This document shows positions 18,461 through 27,036 of a DNA stretch of 64,000 nucleotides, in pieces. The stretch comes from Acidobacteriaceae bacterium (GTDB lineage: Bacteria; Acidobacteriota; Terriglobia; Terriglobales; Acidobacteriaceae). Below the pieces are notes generated by a model, which was given only the letters and a program-made list of their open reading frames with translations, was not told where the DNA came from and did not search any database. The stretch covers positions 62,001-126,000 of the forward strand of contig DAIDKP010000011.1 of NCBI GenBank assembly GCA_027449965.1, in the 5' to 3' direction. Both the position numbers and the translations under genes were made by a program. Position 1 is the stretch's first letter. Each line of letters starts with the position of its first letter.

Positions 18461-18556
18461 CGTTAGAGCGCAGATTGAGACGCTGATACCAGGCAGACGG
18501 CTGCATCCATTGGCTCATTTCCCATGGCCCAAAGCAAAAAAGCGGGACAAGCAAGT

Positions 18557-20491
18557 ATGGCAAGCATCTTGGAAACCATTCACTCGGCAGCGGACCTGAA
18601 ACGGCTGAAAGCGACGGAACTGGAAGCTCTGGCGGCTGAGATACGCGCCTACCTCATCCAGAACCTGTCGCGAACGGGCGGCCATCTGGGGCCAAACCTG
18701 GGGGTGGTCGAGCTGACGATCGCTCTGCATCGTGTCTTTGAAACACCTGCGGACAAGATCACCATGGATGTCAGCCATCAGGCCTATATCCACAAGCTGC
18801 TGACCGGGCGGCTGGAGACTTTTCCGACGATCCGCCAGGAGGGTGGATTAAACGGTTTCATGCTGCGCACCGAAAGCGAGCACGATGCCTATGGCGCCGG
18901 ACACGCCGGCACAGCGCTCTCTGCTGCGCTTGGCATGGCCGTGGCACGCGATCTGCAGGGCGGCAACAATCACGTCATCGCTGTCGCCGGAGACGCGGCG
19001 TTCACCAACGGCATCTCCTATGAAGCGTTGAACAACATCGCTTCGCAAACGCGACGGATGATTGTCATCCTCAACGACAACGAGTGGTCCATCGACCGTA
19101 ACGTCGGCGCAATTGCCAACTACTTTCATCGAATCGTGACCAACGAGCACTACAAGCACCTGCATGACTCCGCCGCCAAGCTGCTGCAGCGGCTGGGCGG
19201 CAAGACAGTGCGCAATGTGGCGCGCAAGGCCGAGGAAGCAGCCAAGGGATTGCTCTGGCCTTCGATGATCTTTGAAGAATTCGGGCTAACGTATTACGGT
19301 CCCATCGACGGGCACAATATTCCGCTCCTGATTGAAACCCTGGAGTTTCTCAAGCGTGAAGATAAGCCGGTTCTGCTGCATGTGCTCACGCAAAAAGGCA
19401 AGGGATATCAGCCGGCTCTGGACAAGCAGAAGAAATTTCACGGCCTCGGACCCTACGATCCAGAGACAGGCGAGACAAAACCCGCCGGACAAAAAACCTA
19501 CTCCGAAGTCTTTGCCCAGACGCTCGTCCAACTGGCCAACGAAGACGAGCGTGTAGTGGCGATTACGGCGGCGATGCCAAACGGTACGGCGCTGGACCTG
19601 TTCCGACCGCACCATCCAAAGCGCTACTTCGATGTGGGGATTGCCGAGGAACATGCGGTCATCTTCGCAGCCGGAATGGCAACGCAGGGCATGAGGCCGG
19701 TATGCGCCATCTACTCCACATTCCTGCAGCGAGCCTTTGACCCGATCGTGCATGATGTCTGCCTCCAGAAACTGCCCGTCGTCTTCTGCATGGATCGCGC
19801 AGGATTGTCCGGCGACGATGGTCCAACGCATCACGGACTCTTTGACATCGCCTATCTGCGTGGAATTCCAGAGATTGTCGTCATGGCTCCAAAGGACGAG
19901 GATGAGCTTGCAGACATGATGAAGACCGCGCTGACGCTTGACCGTCCAAGCGCCATTCGCTATCCGCGCGGAGTGGTGACCGGCGCAGGCTGCAAACCCA
20001 GGCCCGAAGTGTTGGATGTGGGCAAGGCGGAGCGGATTCGAGCCGGCAGCGGGGCTCGAGCTGATGTTGCCATCTTTGCGCTGGGGCCGATGGTGGCCAT
20101 AGCCGAATCCGTGGCCGATCAACTGGAGTCCGAAGGATATTCGACAGCCGTGGTCAACGGCCGGTTTGTCAAGCCGCTGGACCTCGACGCCGTCCGCGAA
20201 TATGCCGTGCAGGGGGCAGTACTGGTGACCATGGAAGATCACGCGCTGATGGGCGGCTTTGGCGCCGCGATCCTGGAGGCGCTCGACGAGATGAATCTCA
20301 GCGCTTCGGTGGTGCGCGTAGGCTGGCCGGACCAGTTCATCGAGCACGGCAAGGTCGATTCACTGCGGAAGAAATATGGCCTTTCGGTAGAGGCTACTCT
20401 GGAACGCATCCGACCGCTGCTGGCGGGTCGACCGTCAGAACGGAAAGCTGAAACCTGGCCCGCGCACACTACGCGCAGGATCGCCGGGTGA
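18557..20491 (+). CDS. dxs: 1-deoxy-D-xylulose-5-phosphate synthase
   Basis: 644 aa from the ATG at 18557, preferred over the one at 18524 because GGGA precedes it. It condenses pyruvate and glyceraldehyde 3-phosphate with ThDP, the first MEP-pathway step. ThDP/Mg binding is in GDAAFTNGISYEALNN, the catalytic Glu in GIAEEHAV, and substrate contacts in DRAGLSGDDGPTHHG and YPRG. The C-terminal transketolase domain has VTMEDHALMGGFG. Compared with common DXS, DVSHQAYIH replaces DVGHQAYPH (Ser 73) and GDAAFTNG replaces GDGAxTGG, so it belongs to a divergent subgroup. The next gene overlaps it by 4 bp (GTGA). Confidence 0.94.
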   Translation: MASILETIHSAADLKRLKATELEALAAEIRAYLIQNLSRTGGHLGPNLGVVELTIALHRVFETPADKITMDVSHQAYIHKLLTGRLETFPTIRQEGGLNGFMLRTESEHDAYGAGHAGTALSAALGMAVARDLQGGNNHVIAVAGDAAFTNGISYEALNNIASQTRRMIVILNDNEWSIDRNVGAIANYFHRIVTNEHYKHLHDSAAKLLQRLGGKTVRNVARKAEEAAKGLLWPSMIFEEFGLTYYGPIDGHNIPLLIETLEFLKREDKPVLLHVLTQKGKGYQPALDKQKKFHGLGPYDPETGETKPAGQKTYSEVFAQTLVQLANEDERVVAITAAMPNGTALDLFRPHHPKRYFDVGIAEEHAVIFAAGMATQGMRPVCAIYSTFLQRAFDPIVHDVCLQKLPVVFCMDRAGLSGDDGPTHHGLFDIAYLRGIPEIVVMAPKDEDELADMMKTALTLDRPSAIRYPRGVVTGAGCKPRPEVLDVGKAERIRAGSGARADVAIFALGPMVAIAESVADQLESEGYSTAVVNGRFVKPLDLDAVREYAVQGAVLVTMEDHALMGGFGAAILEALDEMNLSASVVRVGWPDQFIEHGKVDSLRKKYGLSVEATLERIRPLLAGRPSERKAETWPAHTTRRIAG

Positions 20492-22044
20492 AACAGCCGC
20501 AAGGCAAGATGCAGCAAAGTGGAAGCGGCCTTTGCGCTGCGGATGAGAGCCGACTCGCCTCTTCGTTTGCCGTCCGTGCGGTTCACTGGCTTGGCTCAGT
20601 GCTGGGCCTGCTGCTCGTCCTCGCTCCACCTGCCCTGGCCGCACGAGGAGCACAGGCACAACCCACCCCGCCGCTGCTTGTGCTGGTCGGTGGAACCGTC
20701 ATCGATCTCAGCAACTGGGGTCACTCCGCCAGCGATCTGCACGATGCCGTGATCTACATTCGCGATGGGCGGATCACAACGGTGGGACCGCGCGCAGCCA
20801 TCCCCATTCCCAAAGGTGCAACCGTCATCGACTGCACGGGCAAATTTCTGGTCCCGGGCCTGGTCGATGGCTACGCAACCATGAGCAGCCAGGGCGAGGC
20901 GCAGGCCAATCTCTACATGGGCGTGACGACCGTAGTGGCGCGAACCGGCGGCAACGATGGCCCGCCTGATTTATACGCCAGACCCGGACCGCAGGTGTAT
21001 CGCATCGCCACCGTCGGAACCACCGACAACGACAATCCGCTGCGAGCCTTGCCAGGCTGGAAGCAGACGCTGACCGTGACCGGAGCGCATCCCACGGAGC
21101 TGACACCGGCGCAAACAGCGCTGGAACTCACAGCGCTGCAACAGATGGGCGTTCGCGCAGTGGTCATCGGCCCAGCCGTAACCGCGGCCAACAGTCAGTG
21201 GATTCTCGAACACGCCCGCGGACTGGGGCTGGCCACCTACGGCGTCTTTGCCGCCACCCCGGTGCGGCTTGGTGTCAACGATGGCGTCGATGTTCTCCTG
21301 CACATGGGTCGATATGAGATTGGCGTTGTGCCCGATGAGCTGCAACAGCCGCTCGCCGACGATGCCTATGACGCAGCGGCGCGAACAGCCTACGGATACG
21401 CCGAGCACCTGCCGCCCATGGATGAGCATCTGCGCGCGTATGCGCGGTTTCTGGCGGCGCATCGCACGGCGCTCATGCCAACCTTCAGCGAATATTTTCT
21501 GCGCCTGCCCGACCACCGAAATCTGTGGGCATCTCCCGCAGCGCGCCTGCTCAATCCGCATCTGGCCGACGGAGTCACCGACCGCGCCACCGGCGAGATG
21601 ATCTATCCGCTGCCCAACTGGGAGCATAAGCTGCCGCAGATCACGCAACGATGGCTAGAGGTCGGATTGAGCAAGCGCGCCAACCAGCAGGCAGACCGCC
21701 TGTGGGCCATCAATCAGGCCCTCTTTGAATCGTATCCGCACTATCTGGCTGGCAGCGGCGCCGCCGAGTTGGGCGCACTGCCCGGCATCTCCCTCCAGAT
21801 CGAGTTGCAGATGCTCACACGGCTCGGTCTGTCTCCACGCGAGGCGCTGGCCGCAGCCACCAGCAACTTTGCGTCCCAGATGCACTGGACCGAGCTTGGC
21901 TCAATTGAGCCAGGGCGGCGTGCCGATATTCTGGTGCTGGATGCTGACCCGACGGCAAGCGTGTGGAATCTGCAACAGTTTCAGACGCTCGTCGTCAACG
22001 GCGTAGTCATGCCAAGAGCCGCGCTGCTGCAGTTGAGCAGATAA
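20488..22044 (+). CDS. exported amidohydrolase homologue lacking metal ligands
   Basis: 518 aa from a GTG that overlaps the dxs stop. A hydrophobic signal segment lies at about 30-52. The imidazolonepropionase-like layout is clear: LVLVGGTVIDLS, IRDGRITTVG, FLVPGLVDG, then IELQMLTRLGLSPREALAAATSNFA and PGRRADILVLDADPT. The metal site is gone. The DxHxH after PGLVD is replaced by GYAT (128-131), and the AGTDA that carries the metal-binding Asp is LAGSGAAE. The VxxHA and HxxH stretches are also absent. It is either a non-catalytic binding protein or an enzyme with a new site. Coupling to dxs may be accidental or meaningful. Confidence 0.82.
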   Translation: MKQPQGKMQQSGSGLCAADESRLASSFAVRAVHWLGSVLGLLLVLAPPALAARGAQAQPTPPLLVLVGGTVIDLSNWGHSASDLHDAVIYIRDGRITTVGPRAAIPIPKGATVIDCTGKFLVPGLVDGYATMSSQGEAQANLYMGVTTVVARTGGNDGPPDLYARPGPQVYRIATVGTTDNDNPLRALPGWKQTLTVTGAHPTELTPAQTALELTALQQMGVRAVVIGPAVTAANSQWILEHARGLGLATYGVFAATPVRLGVNDGVDVLLHMGRYEIGVVPDELQQPLADDAYDAAARTAYGYAEHLPPMDEHLRAYARFLAAHRTALMPTFSEYFLRLPDHRNLWASPAARLLNPHLADGVTDRATGEMIYPLPNWEHKLPQITQRWLEVGLSKRANQQADRLWAINQALFESYPHYLAGSGAAELGALPGISLQIELQMLTRLGLSPREALAAATSNFASQMHWTELGSIEPGRRADILVLDADPTASVWNLQQFQTLVVNGVVMPRAALLQLSR

Positions 22045-22093
22045 GTCTTCCCCGAAGACAATCCCAGTCTGCAATCCACACAGAGGAAACACC

Positions 22094-22501
22094 ATGACCA
22101 TTCGCATCGGATGTGAGCCAGATCTGACCGTCGAAGAGTTTCGCGCCGTCCTCGTTGCCTCCACGCTGCACCAGCGCCGTCCGGTCGATGAACCGGAGCG
22201 CCTGGCGCGGATGCTGCGCGAAGCCGACCTGATCGTGACGGCGCGCGATGGCGCGCAACTCGTCGGCATCTCCCGTGCGCTCACAGATTTTGCCTACTGT
22301 TGTTATCTGTCTGACCTGGCCGTGGATGTTGCGTATCAGCATCAGGGCATTGGCCGAATGCTGGTGGCTGAGACGCATCGACTGGCGGGCGTCGAGGACA
22401 CGACGCTGCTGCTCACAGCCGCCCCGGCAGCGGAAAACTACTATCCAAAGATAGGAATGCAGCCCGTAGCCAGCGCCTGGATGGTACGGCGGACGCGATG
22501 A
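22094..22501 (+). CDS. GNAT-family N-acetyltransferase
   Basis: 135 aa with AGAGGAAA before the ATG. The acetyl-CoA site is in LSDLAVDVAYQHQGIGRMLVAE (Q/RxxGxG/A form QHQGIG), followed by TLLLTAAPAAENYYPKIGMQP, the usual Tyr-containing C-terminal part. The substrate is unknown. It is 49 bp after the amidohydrolase homologue on the same strand, so probably the last gene of the dxs unit. Confidence 0.88.
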   Translation: MTIRIGCEPDLTVEEFRAVLVASTLHQRRPVDEPERLARMLREADLIVTARDGAQLVGISRALTDFAYCCYLSDLAVDVAYQHQGIGRMLVAETHRLAGVEDTTLLLTAAPAAENYYPKIGMQPVASAWMVRRTR

Positions 22502-22580
22502 ACGCAGAAAAGAACCATCCAGGATCATGCCGACGCAGCAAAGACGATGCATGAGTTGCACGTCAGCCCGTCGATGCAGG

Positions 22581-24092
22581 TTATGCCTTCGGCGCGGGGC
22601 GTTTTTTCTCGGTTTCGAGGAATCGCCGCAAGCGGTCAATGGAACGAGCCTTGCCAAAGAGGATCATGCTCTCCACCAGCGGCGGACTCATCGTGCTGCC
22701 GGTCAGAATGGCGCGAACCAGCATGAAGTTTTCCTTCACCGACCACTGCTTGTCCTCACCCAGCCGCTTCAGTGCAGACTCAATGGAAGCAGGCTGCCAG
22801 TCGGCGGCCTCGAGCGCGATGATCTGCTCGGCGGCGAAGGCGAGCGTCTCCTCGCGAGTGCGGTTTTTGGGCAGGTAAACGGACTCCGGCGGGTGTGTGT
22901 TGTCGTTGAGCAGGAAGCCGGTGAGGTCACCAAACTGACTCAGCAGCTCAATGCGTGTCTGGATCAGCGCTGCAATCGGACGAAGGTAGCTGTCGGAGAG
23001 GATCGTTCCACGGAGCGCGGCATAGAAGTCGTCCAGCGATAGCGCGCGAAGGTACTCGCCATTGAGCCACTTGAGCTTGGTGAGGTCGAAGACAGGTCCG
23101 CCAGTACGAATATTTTCATGGCGAAAATGTTGCGCCATCTCGTCGAGCGTAAATTTCTCCGTGCCGTGGTTGAAATCAGCCGGCATGCCGCCGCCCAGCA
23201 GGCCGAGGAAGTTGATGACGGCCTGCGGCAGATACCCGGCCTCACGGTAATAGATCAGCGAGACCGGATTCTTGCGTTTGGATATCTTTGACTTGTCCTG
23301 GTTGCGCAGCAGCGGCATGTGCCAGAAACGCGGAAGCTCCCATCCAAAAAACTGGTAGAGCAAAACATGCTTGGGCGTGGACGAAATCCATTCCTCGGCG
23401 CGAATCACATCCGTAATGCGCATCAGATGGTCATCGACGACATTGGCCAGGTGGTAGGTTGGGTAGCCGTCGGATTTGAGCAGCACCTGGTCGTCGACGT
23501 TGTGATGATCAAAGGTGATCGCACCGCGCAGTTCATCGGTGAAAGTGGTCGAGCCTTCCAGCGGCACACACATGCGCACCACGCCGGGATCTCCAGCAGC
23601 CAGATGCGCCTGAACCTGCTCCGCAGTCAGCGCGCGGCAGGTGCCGGGATAGCGCGGCGGCAGCTTGGCGGCGATCTGCTGGCGGCGGTCGGCTTCAAGT
23701 TTTTCTGCCGTGCAGAAGCACCGATAGGCATGACCCGAAGCCAGGAGCTGCTTCGCATGTTCGCGATAGATCTCCGTCCGCTCAGACTGGCGATACGGCC
23801 CATACGGCCCGCCCACATCCGGACCCTCGTCCCAGTTCAGTCCAAGCCAGCGTAGCGAGTCGAAGATCATCGCTTCGCTGGTCGGCACAAAGCGCGTACG
23901 ATCCGTATCCTCAATGCGGAGTACAAACTGGCCATTGCGCTGGCGTGCGTAAAGATAGTTGATCAGGCCGATATATGCGGTGCCGACGTGCGGATCGCCC
24001 GTTGGCGAAGGCGCAATGCGGACACGGACAGGTGCAGCAGAATCTGAGAGTGGAGACATGCAGGAGTGATCGCTTTCCGAAGGACCGCCCAT
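22581..24092 (-). CDS. gltX: glutamyl-tRNA synthetase
   Basis: 503 aa from the ATG at 24092 (AGAAGG 9 nt upstream). The ATG at 24059 would give 492 aa and starts nearer to the conserved PVRVRIAPSPTGDPHVG (HIGH-type motif). The KMSKS motif is SKISKRK, and RIEDTDRTR is present. C-terminal helical anticodon-binding domains follow. It charges tRNA-Glu, and in organisms with GatCAB often also tRNA-Gln. It is the last gene of a minus-strand run ispD-ispF-small membrane protein-gltX. Confidence 0.95.
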   Translation of the reverse strand: MGGPSESDHSCMSPLSDSAAPVRVRIAPSPTGDPHVGTAYIGLINYLYARQRNGQFVLRIEDTDRTRFVPTSEAMIFDSLRWLGLNWDEGPDVGGPYGPYRQSERTEIYREHAKQLLASGHAYRCFCTAEKLEADRRQQIAAKLPPRYPGTCRALTAEQVQAHLAAGDPGVVRMCVPLEGSTTFTDELRGAITFDHHNVDDQVLLKSDGYPTYHLANVVDDHLMRITDVIRAEEWISSTPKHVLLYQFFGWELPRFWHMPLLRNQDKSKISKRKNPVSLIYYREAGYLPQAVINFLGLLGGGMPADFNHGTEKFTLDEMAQHFRHENIRTGGPVFDLTKLKWLNGEYLRALSLDDFYAALRGTILSDSYLRPIAALIQTRIELLSQFGDLTGFLLNDNTHPPESVYLPKNRTREETLAFAAEQIIALEAADWQPASIESALKRLGEDKQWSVKENFMLVRAILTGSTMSPPLVESMILFGKARSIDRLRRFLETEKKRPAPKA

Positions 24093-24156
24093 GCGCGGGC
24101 GCCTTCTTCATGCTAGCATTCGCAGCGCTTCGCCCGTCTCCGCAGATGTACGTCCC

Positions 24157-24453
24157 TCAGGATTGCGGTGGATATTGGGGCGGATACGGTGGCGGATACT
24201 GAGGCGGATATGGCGGGTAGCCAAGCTGATCGATCGGCACCACACGCCAGTCGGCAAAGGCAAGGATATAAAGCAGAATCAGATTGCCCAGCGGGACCAG
24301 CATCAGCAATGACATCCACGGCGAAAAACCTGCCTTCTGGCAGATGCGCCAGGTGGGCACGAGGACGATGGTGATGCCGAGGACAATGAAGATCGGGAGG
24401 ATGGTGAAAAAGGCGCGGAGAACGTGAGCAGTGGCGGGATCCTGCGGATACAT
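24157..24453 (-). CDS. small membrane protein with Pro/Tyr-rich tail
   Basis: 98 aa from the ATG at 24453, preceded by GAGGTG. Two hydrophobic helices (about 14-36 and 48-66) are separated by RICQKAGFSPW. The last 25 residues are an imperfect YPPYPPQ repeat. The ribosome site and the position between ispF and gltX support a real gene. Function is unknown. Proteins with a similar two-helix part and a P/Y tail are often annotated DUF805-like or unnamed. Confidence 0.65.
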   Translation of the reverse strand: MYPQDPATAHVLRAFFTILPIFIVLGITIVLVPTWRICQKAGFSPWMSLLMLVPLGNLILLYILAFADWRVVPIDQLGYPPYPPQYPPPYPPQYPPQS

Positions 24454-24496
24454 GAGCAGCGGCACCTCAACGAATTTGTGCAGAATGATAAGCAGC

Positions 24497-25114
24497 CTAC
24501 GTGATGTCGTCAATCCCAAAGGCCGGCGCCAGTCGGCGGCGTTTGGGGACGCCGTGGACGGACGAGAGCAGGTCTTCGACGACATCCTCCAGCTCGCGCT
24601 GGCTTTGAATCACAGCCGACATGCTGCGTTCGTCCTCAGGGTCGCGAACGCGCTCCAGCAACGCCACCGCGTGGCACTGCGCAACGTGGTCAAGGTTCAT
24701 CCCTTCCGGAGTCTTGGCTTTGATGCTGACCTGGTTCAGCTCCACGCCCAGCAGCTCCGCCACATGCTCGCGCATCTGCGCGGCAATCGGCGAAATCTTC
24801 GGCGCGGCAAGCACCAGCGTCAGGTCCACATTCACAATGCCGTAGCCAGCGTGCTGAATCTCTTCCAGCGCCAGATTCAGGAAGATCGAAGAGTCGGCAT
24901 TTTTCCAGCGCGCATCTCCCGGAGGAAAAAATGTGCCAATATCGCCTGCGGCGACTGCGCCCAGCAGAGCGTCGGTCAAAGCATGCAACAGCACATCGCC
25001 GTCGGAGTGGCCGGCCAGTCCCTCAGAGTGTTCCAGGGCCAGACCACCGATGCGCAGCGGCACGCCTGGCTTGAATGCGTGAGAGTCCCAGCCGAATCCG
25101 ATCCTGTTGTCCAT
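24497..25114 (-). CDS. ispF: 2-C-methyl-D-erythritol 2,4-cyclodiphosphate synthase
   Basis: 205 aa. Metal ligands are in GFGWDSHAF (Asp and His) and HSDGDVLLHALTDALLG. Later motifs are DIGTFFPP and the CMP-binding KAKTPEGMNLDH. It closes the cyclic diphosphate in the MEP pathway. The usual enzyme is about 160 aa. Here about 45 extra residues (QRELEDVVEDLLSSVHG, then KRRRLAPAFGIDDIT) extend the C-terminus. ispD lies 97 bp upstream on the same strand. Confidence 0.94.
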   Translation of the reverse strand: MDNRIGFGWDSHAFKPGVPLRIGGLALEHSEGLAGHSDGDVLLHALTDALLGAVAAGDIGTFFPPGDARWKNADSSIFLNLALEEIQHAGYGIVNVDLTLVLAAPKISPIAAQMREHVAELLGVELNQVSIKAKTPEGMNLDHVAQCHAVALLERVRDPEDERSMSAVIQSQRELEDVVEDLLSSVHGVPKRRRLAPAFGIDDIT

Positions 25115-25211
25115 GCGGATGATTGCGTCCTTCGCAAAAAAGATAGCGGAAATACCGCCAGAACCTATGTTAACCCGGAATCAGGACAGGCCGGGCAGCG
25201 CGCGAGCGCGT

Positions 25212-25949
25212 TCACGAACGCTGAGCGAGGTAGAACTCGGCCAATGCAAGATCCCCAGGCTGTGTGATCTTGAGATTCGCCGCCGAGCCATGCACCACAG
25301 CCACAGGCTGGCCAGCTCGCTCCACAATTGAAGCCTCGTCGGTGCCCAGAAATCCGTCTGCGGCAGCTTCGGCAAAGGCTCTGCGCAGAAGATCGCAGCG
25401 AAAGCCCTGCGGCGTCTGCGCCAACACCACATATTCGCGCGGAATCGTGGAGGAGATCAGCGCGCCGTGCGCCGTACGCTCCACCTGCTTGACGGTGTCG
25501 ATGGCCGGCAGACCCACAATCGCCGCTCCATGCTCCATCACCGCGTCAATCGTTCGGTCTATGGTGGCCGCGTCAATCAGCGGACGAACAGCATCGTGAA
25601 CCAGCACAATATCCTCCGGCGCAGCGGGCAGCGCTGCAAGAGCGTTGGCGACGGAGTCCTGGCGCGTGTCGCCGCCAGAGACGACGTGGATGAGCCGGTG
25701 AGCCGACTCTGACTGGGAGTGGCCGGATTGGAACTCGAGGGGCAGGAACTCGGCGATTTGGGCCTGAACGCGCGGGATCTCCTGCTGGCGGACGGCGACG
25801 TAGATGGAGCTGACGCGCGGGACGGCGGCGAAGGCTCGCAGCGAGTGGATGAGGATGGGCAGTCCGGCGAGCGCAAGGAACTGCTTGGGCTGCGCGGCGG
25901 CCATGCGGGTGCCAATGCCGGCGGCGGGAAGAATGACAAAGACCTTCAT
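25212..25949 (-). CDS. ispD: 2-C-methyl-D-erythritol 4-phosphate cytidylyltransferase
   Basis: 245 aa from the ATG at 25949. The CTP-binding loop is ILPAAGIGTRMAAAQPKQFL. VSGGDTRQDSVANAL, LVHDAVRPL and AQTPQGFRCDLL follow, all standard for IspD. It makes CDP-ME from MEP and CTP. The start is set by homology and by a TATACT box 9 nt upstream with no ribosome site, so the mRNA may be leaderless. The longer in-frame start at 25994 lies upstream of that box. Confidence 0.94.
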   Translation of the reverse strand: MKVFVILPAAGIGTRMAAAQPKQFLALAGLPILIHSLRAFAAVPRVSSIYVAVRQQEIPRVQAQIAEFLPLEFQSGHSQSESAHRLIHVVSGGDTRQDSVANALAALPAAPEDIVLVHDAVRPLIDAATIDRTIDAVMEHGAAIVGLPAIDTVKQVERTAHGALISSTIPREYVVLAQTPQGFRCDLLRRAFAEAAADGFLGTDEASIVERAGQPVAVVHGSAANLKITQPGDLALAEFYLAQRS

Positions 25950-26424
25950 AACGAATGGAGTATACAACGCGGGGGATGTGGCGGGTGAGTTCACGAAAGG
26001 CGGTGGCTACTTGGTTTTCAGTCTTTGCGGTGAGGAGTGGATGATCCTTCCAGGCGGAAACACGAGACGTTTGCTTGTCATAGAAAATCTGAACTTTTCA
26101 CGCTTTTCAGTTGCGTTTTTCAAATTGCATGGTACTGTCTTTTTGTCAGAACTACATTCTGGTTGGTGATGCTCGTAAGTGTTGGTCCGACAGAAATGGC
26201 TACTGGCTTCCAGCGGACTGGTCAAAATCCATTGTGTGGTTCGGTTGAGCAGGACTTCCATCAGCCTTTGCATCTCTGACTGTAAATACTATCGATCTGG
26301 CGCGGAAGGAATGCGTTGATGCGGCATAGTCGAATTCCTTCTGCGCCGAATCAATAATAGGTCTCTTATGAATTGATCTTGCTATTGCTTCAGACGACTC
26401 AAGTTTGAGTGCAATGGGAGGGAA
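25950..26424. other. AT-richer intergenic region without a recognised gene
   Basis: About 475 bp between the divergent ispD and a small membrane-protein gene. Base composition is clearly more AT-rich than the neighbours between about 26040 and 26420. Open frames of up to 88 codons on both strands have no ribosome site, no recognisable domain and unusual codons. It may be decayed or recently acquired DNA. It should hold the promoter of the gene at 26425. Confidence 0.5.
25959..25964 (-). promoter_or_regulatory. -10 box directly before ispD
   Basis: TATACT on the minus strand ends 9 nt before the ATG at 25949, with no Shine-Dalgarno sequence between. Confidence 0.5.
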
Positions 26425-26865
26425 ATGTCGAGTTCAGTTTCTATGCGATTGTACCTGCTGCTGGGAGCGCCTGTGGCTGCGGCAGTCTATTACGTGGTTT
26501 GCCTTGTTCGCGGCTATCGCCTGCTTGCGCCGGTGATTCCGGTGCATTTCGATATCAACGGGCAGCCAAATGGCTGGATGGGGAAATTCGCGTATGCGGG
26601 GCTGGCGCTGGGACTGGTAATTGGAATGCTGGCTCTGTTTGCATTCCTTTTGTCTGTGCTGGGGCAGAAGCCGGAGACATTGCGGCCATTCCTCTACATC
26701 TATTCGGCTTCATTTGGCCTGCTGATCGGAGCGTTTTCCGGCCAGCTCGTCGCCTCATCGTCCGGAAACGCTTTTCGCATGGCTCCGGTTTTGGTCTGGG
26801 CGATAGCTCTCGCTGCGGTTGAGGCTGGGGTGCTGAAGGTTATCGATTCCAAAATCTTTTCGTGA
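26425..26865 (+). CDS. DUF1648-like small membrane protein
   Basis: 146 aa with GGAGGGAA before the ATG. Four hydrophobic helices are visible. Between the first two is VIPVHFDINGQPNGWMGK, the signature of DUF1648, which is found in SdpI-type immunity/signalling proteins and Bacillus membrane proteins. It has no toxin gene beside it. The specific function is unknown. Confidence 0.78.
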   Translation: MSSSVSMRLYLLLGAPVAAAVYYVVCLVRGYRLLAPVIPVHFDINGQPNGWMGKFAYAGLALGLVIGMLALFAFLLSVLGQKPETLRPFLYIYSASFGLLIGAFSGQLVASSSGNAFRMAPVLVWAIALAAVEAGVLKVIDSKIFS

Positions 26866-26947
26866 TTGTCCTGCGCGGACACAGTGGGTGCTCACCGGGC
26901 GGAGGGTGCGTTTCTCGAAAAGCGCGTTTCCGATGCAGGGCGGCGGC

Positions 26948-26976
26948 TTGACATTCCGTGCGGTGGCGCGAAATAG
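26948..26976 (+). promoter_or_regulatory. candidate promoter for the aldo/keto reductase gene
   Basis: A perfect TTGACA (26948-26953) is followed after 17 bp by AAATAG. The ATG is at 27037. Confidence 0.4.
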
Positions 26977-27036
26977 TCAAGGACGAACTGCCGCGATGCC
27001 GGAACGGGGACAACGCCATCCGAGTGAGATGCCGAC

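Noticed and set aside
26007..26279. Open frames of 80-88 codons on both strands in the AT-richer island
   Set aside because: No ribosome site, no domain, and poor codon pattern.
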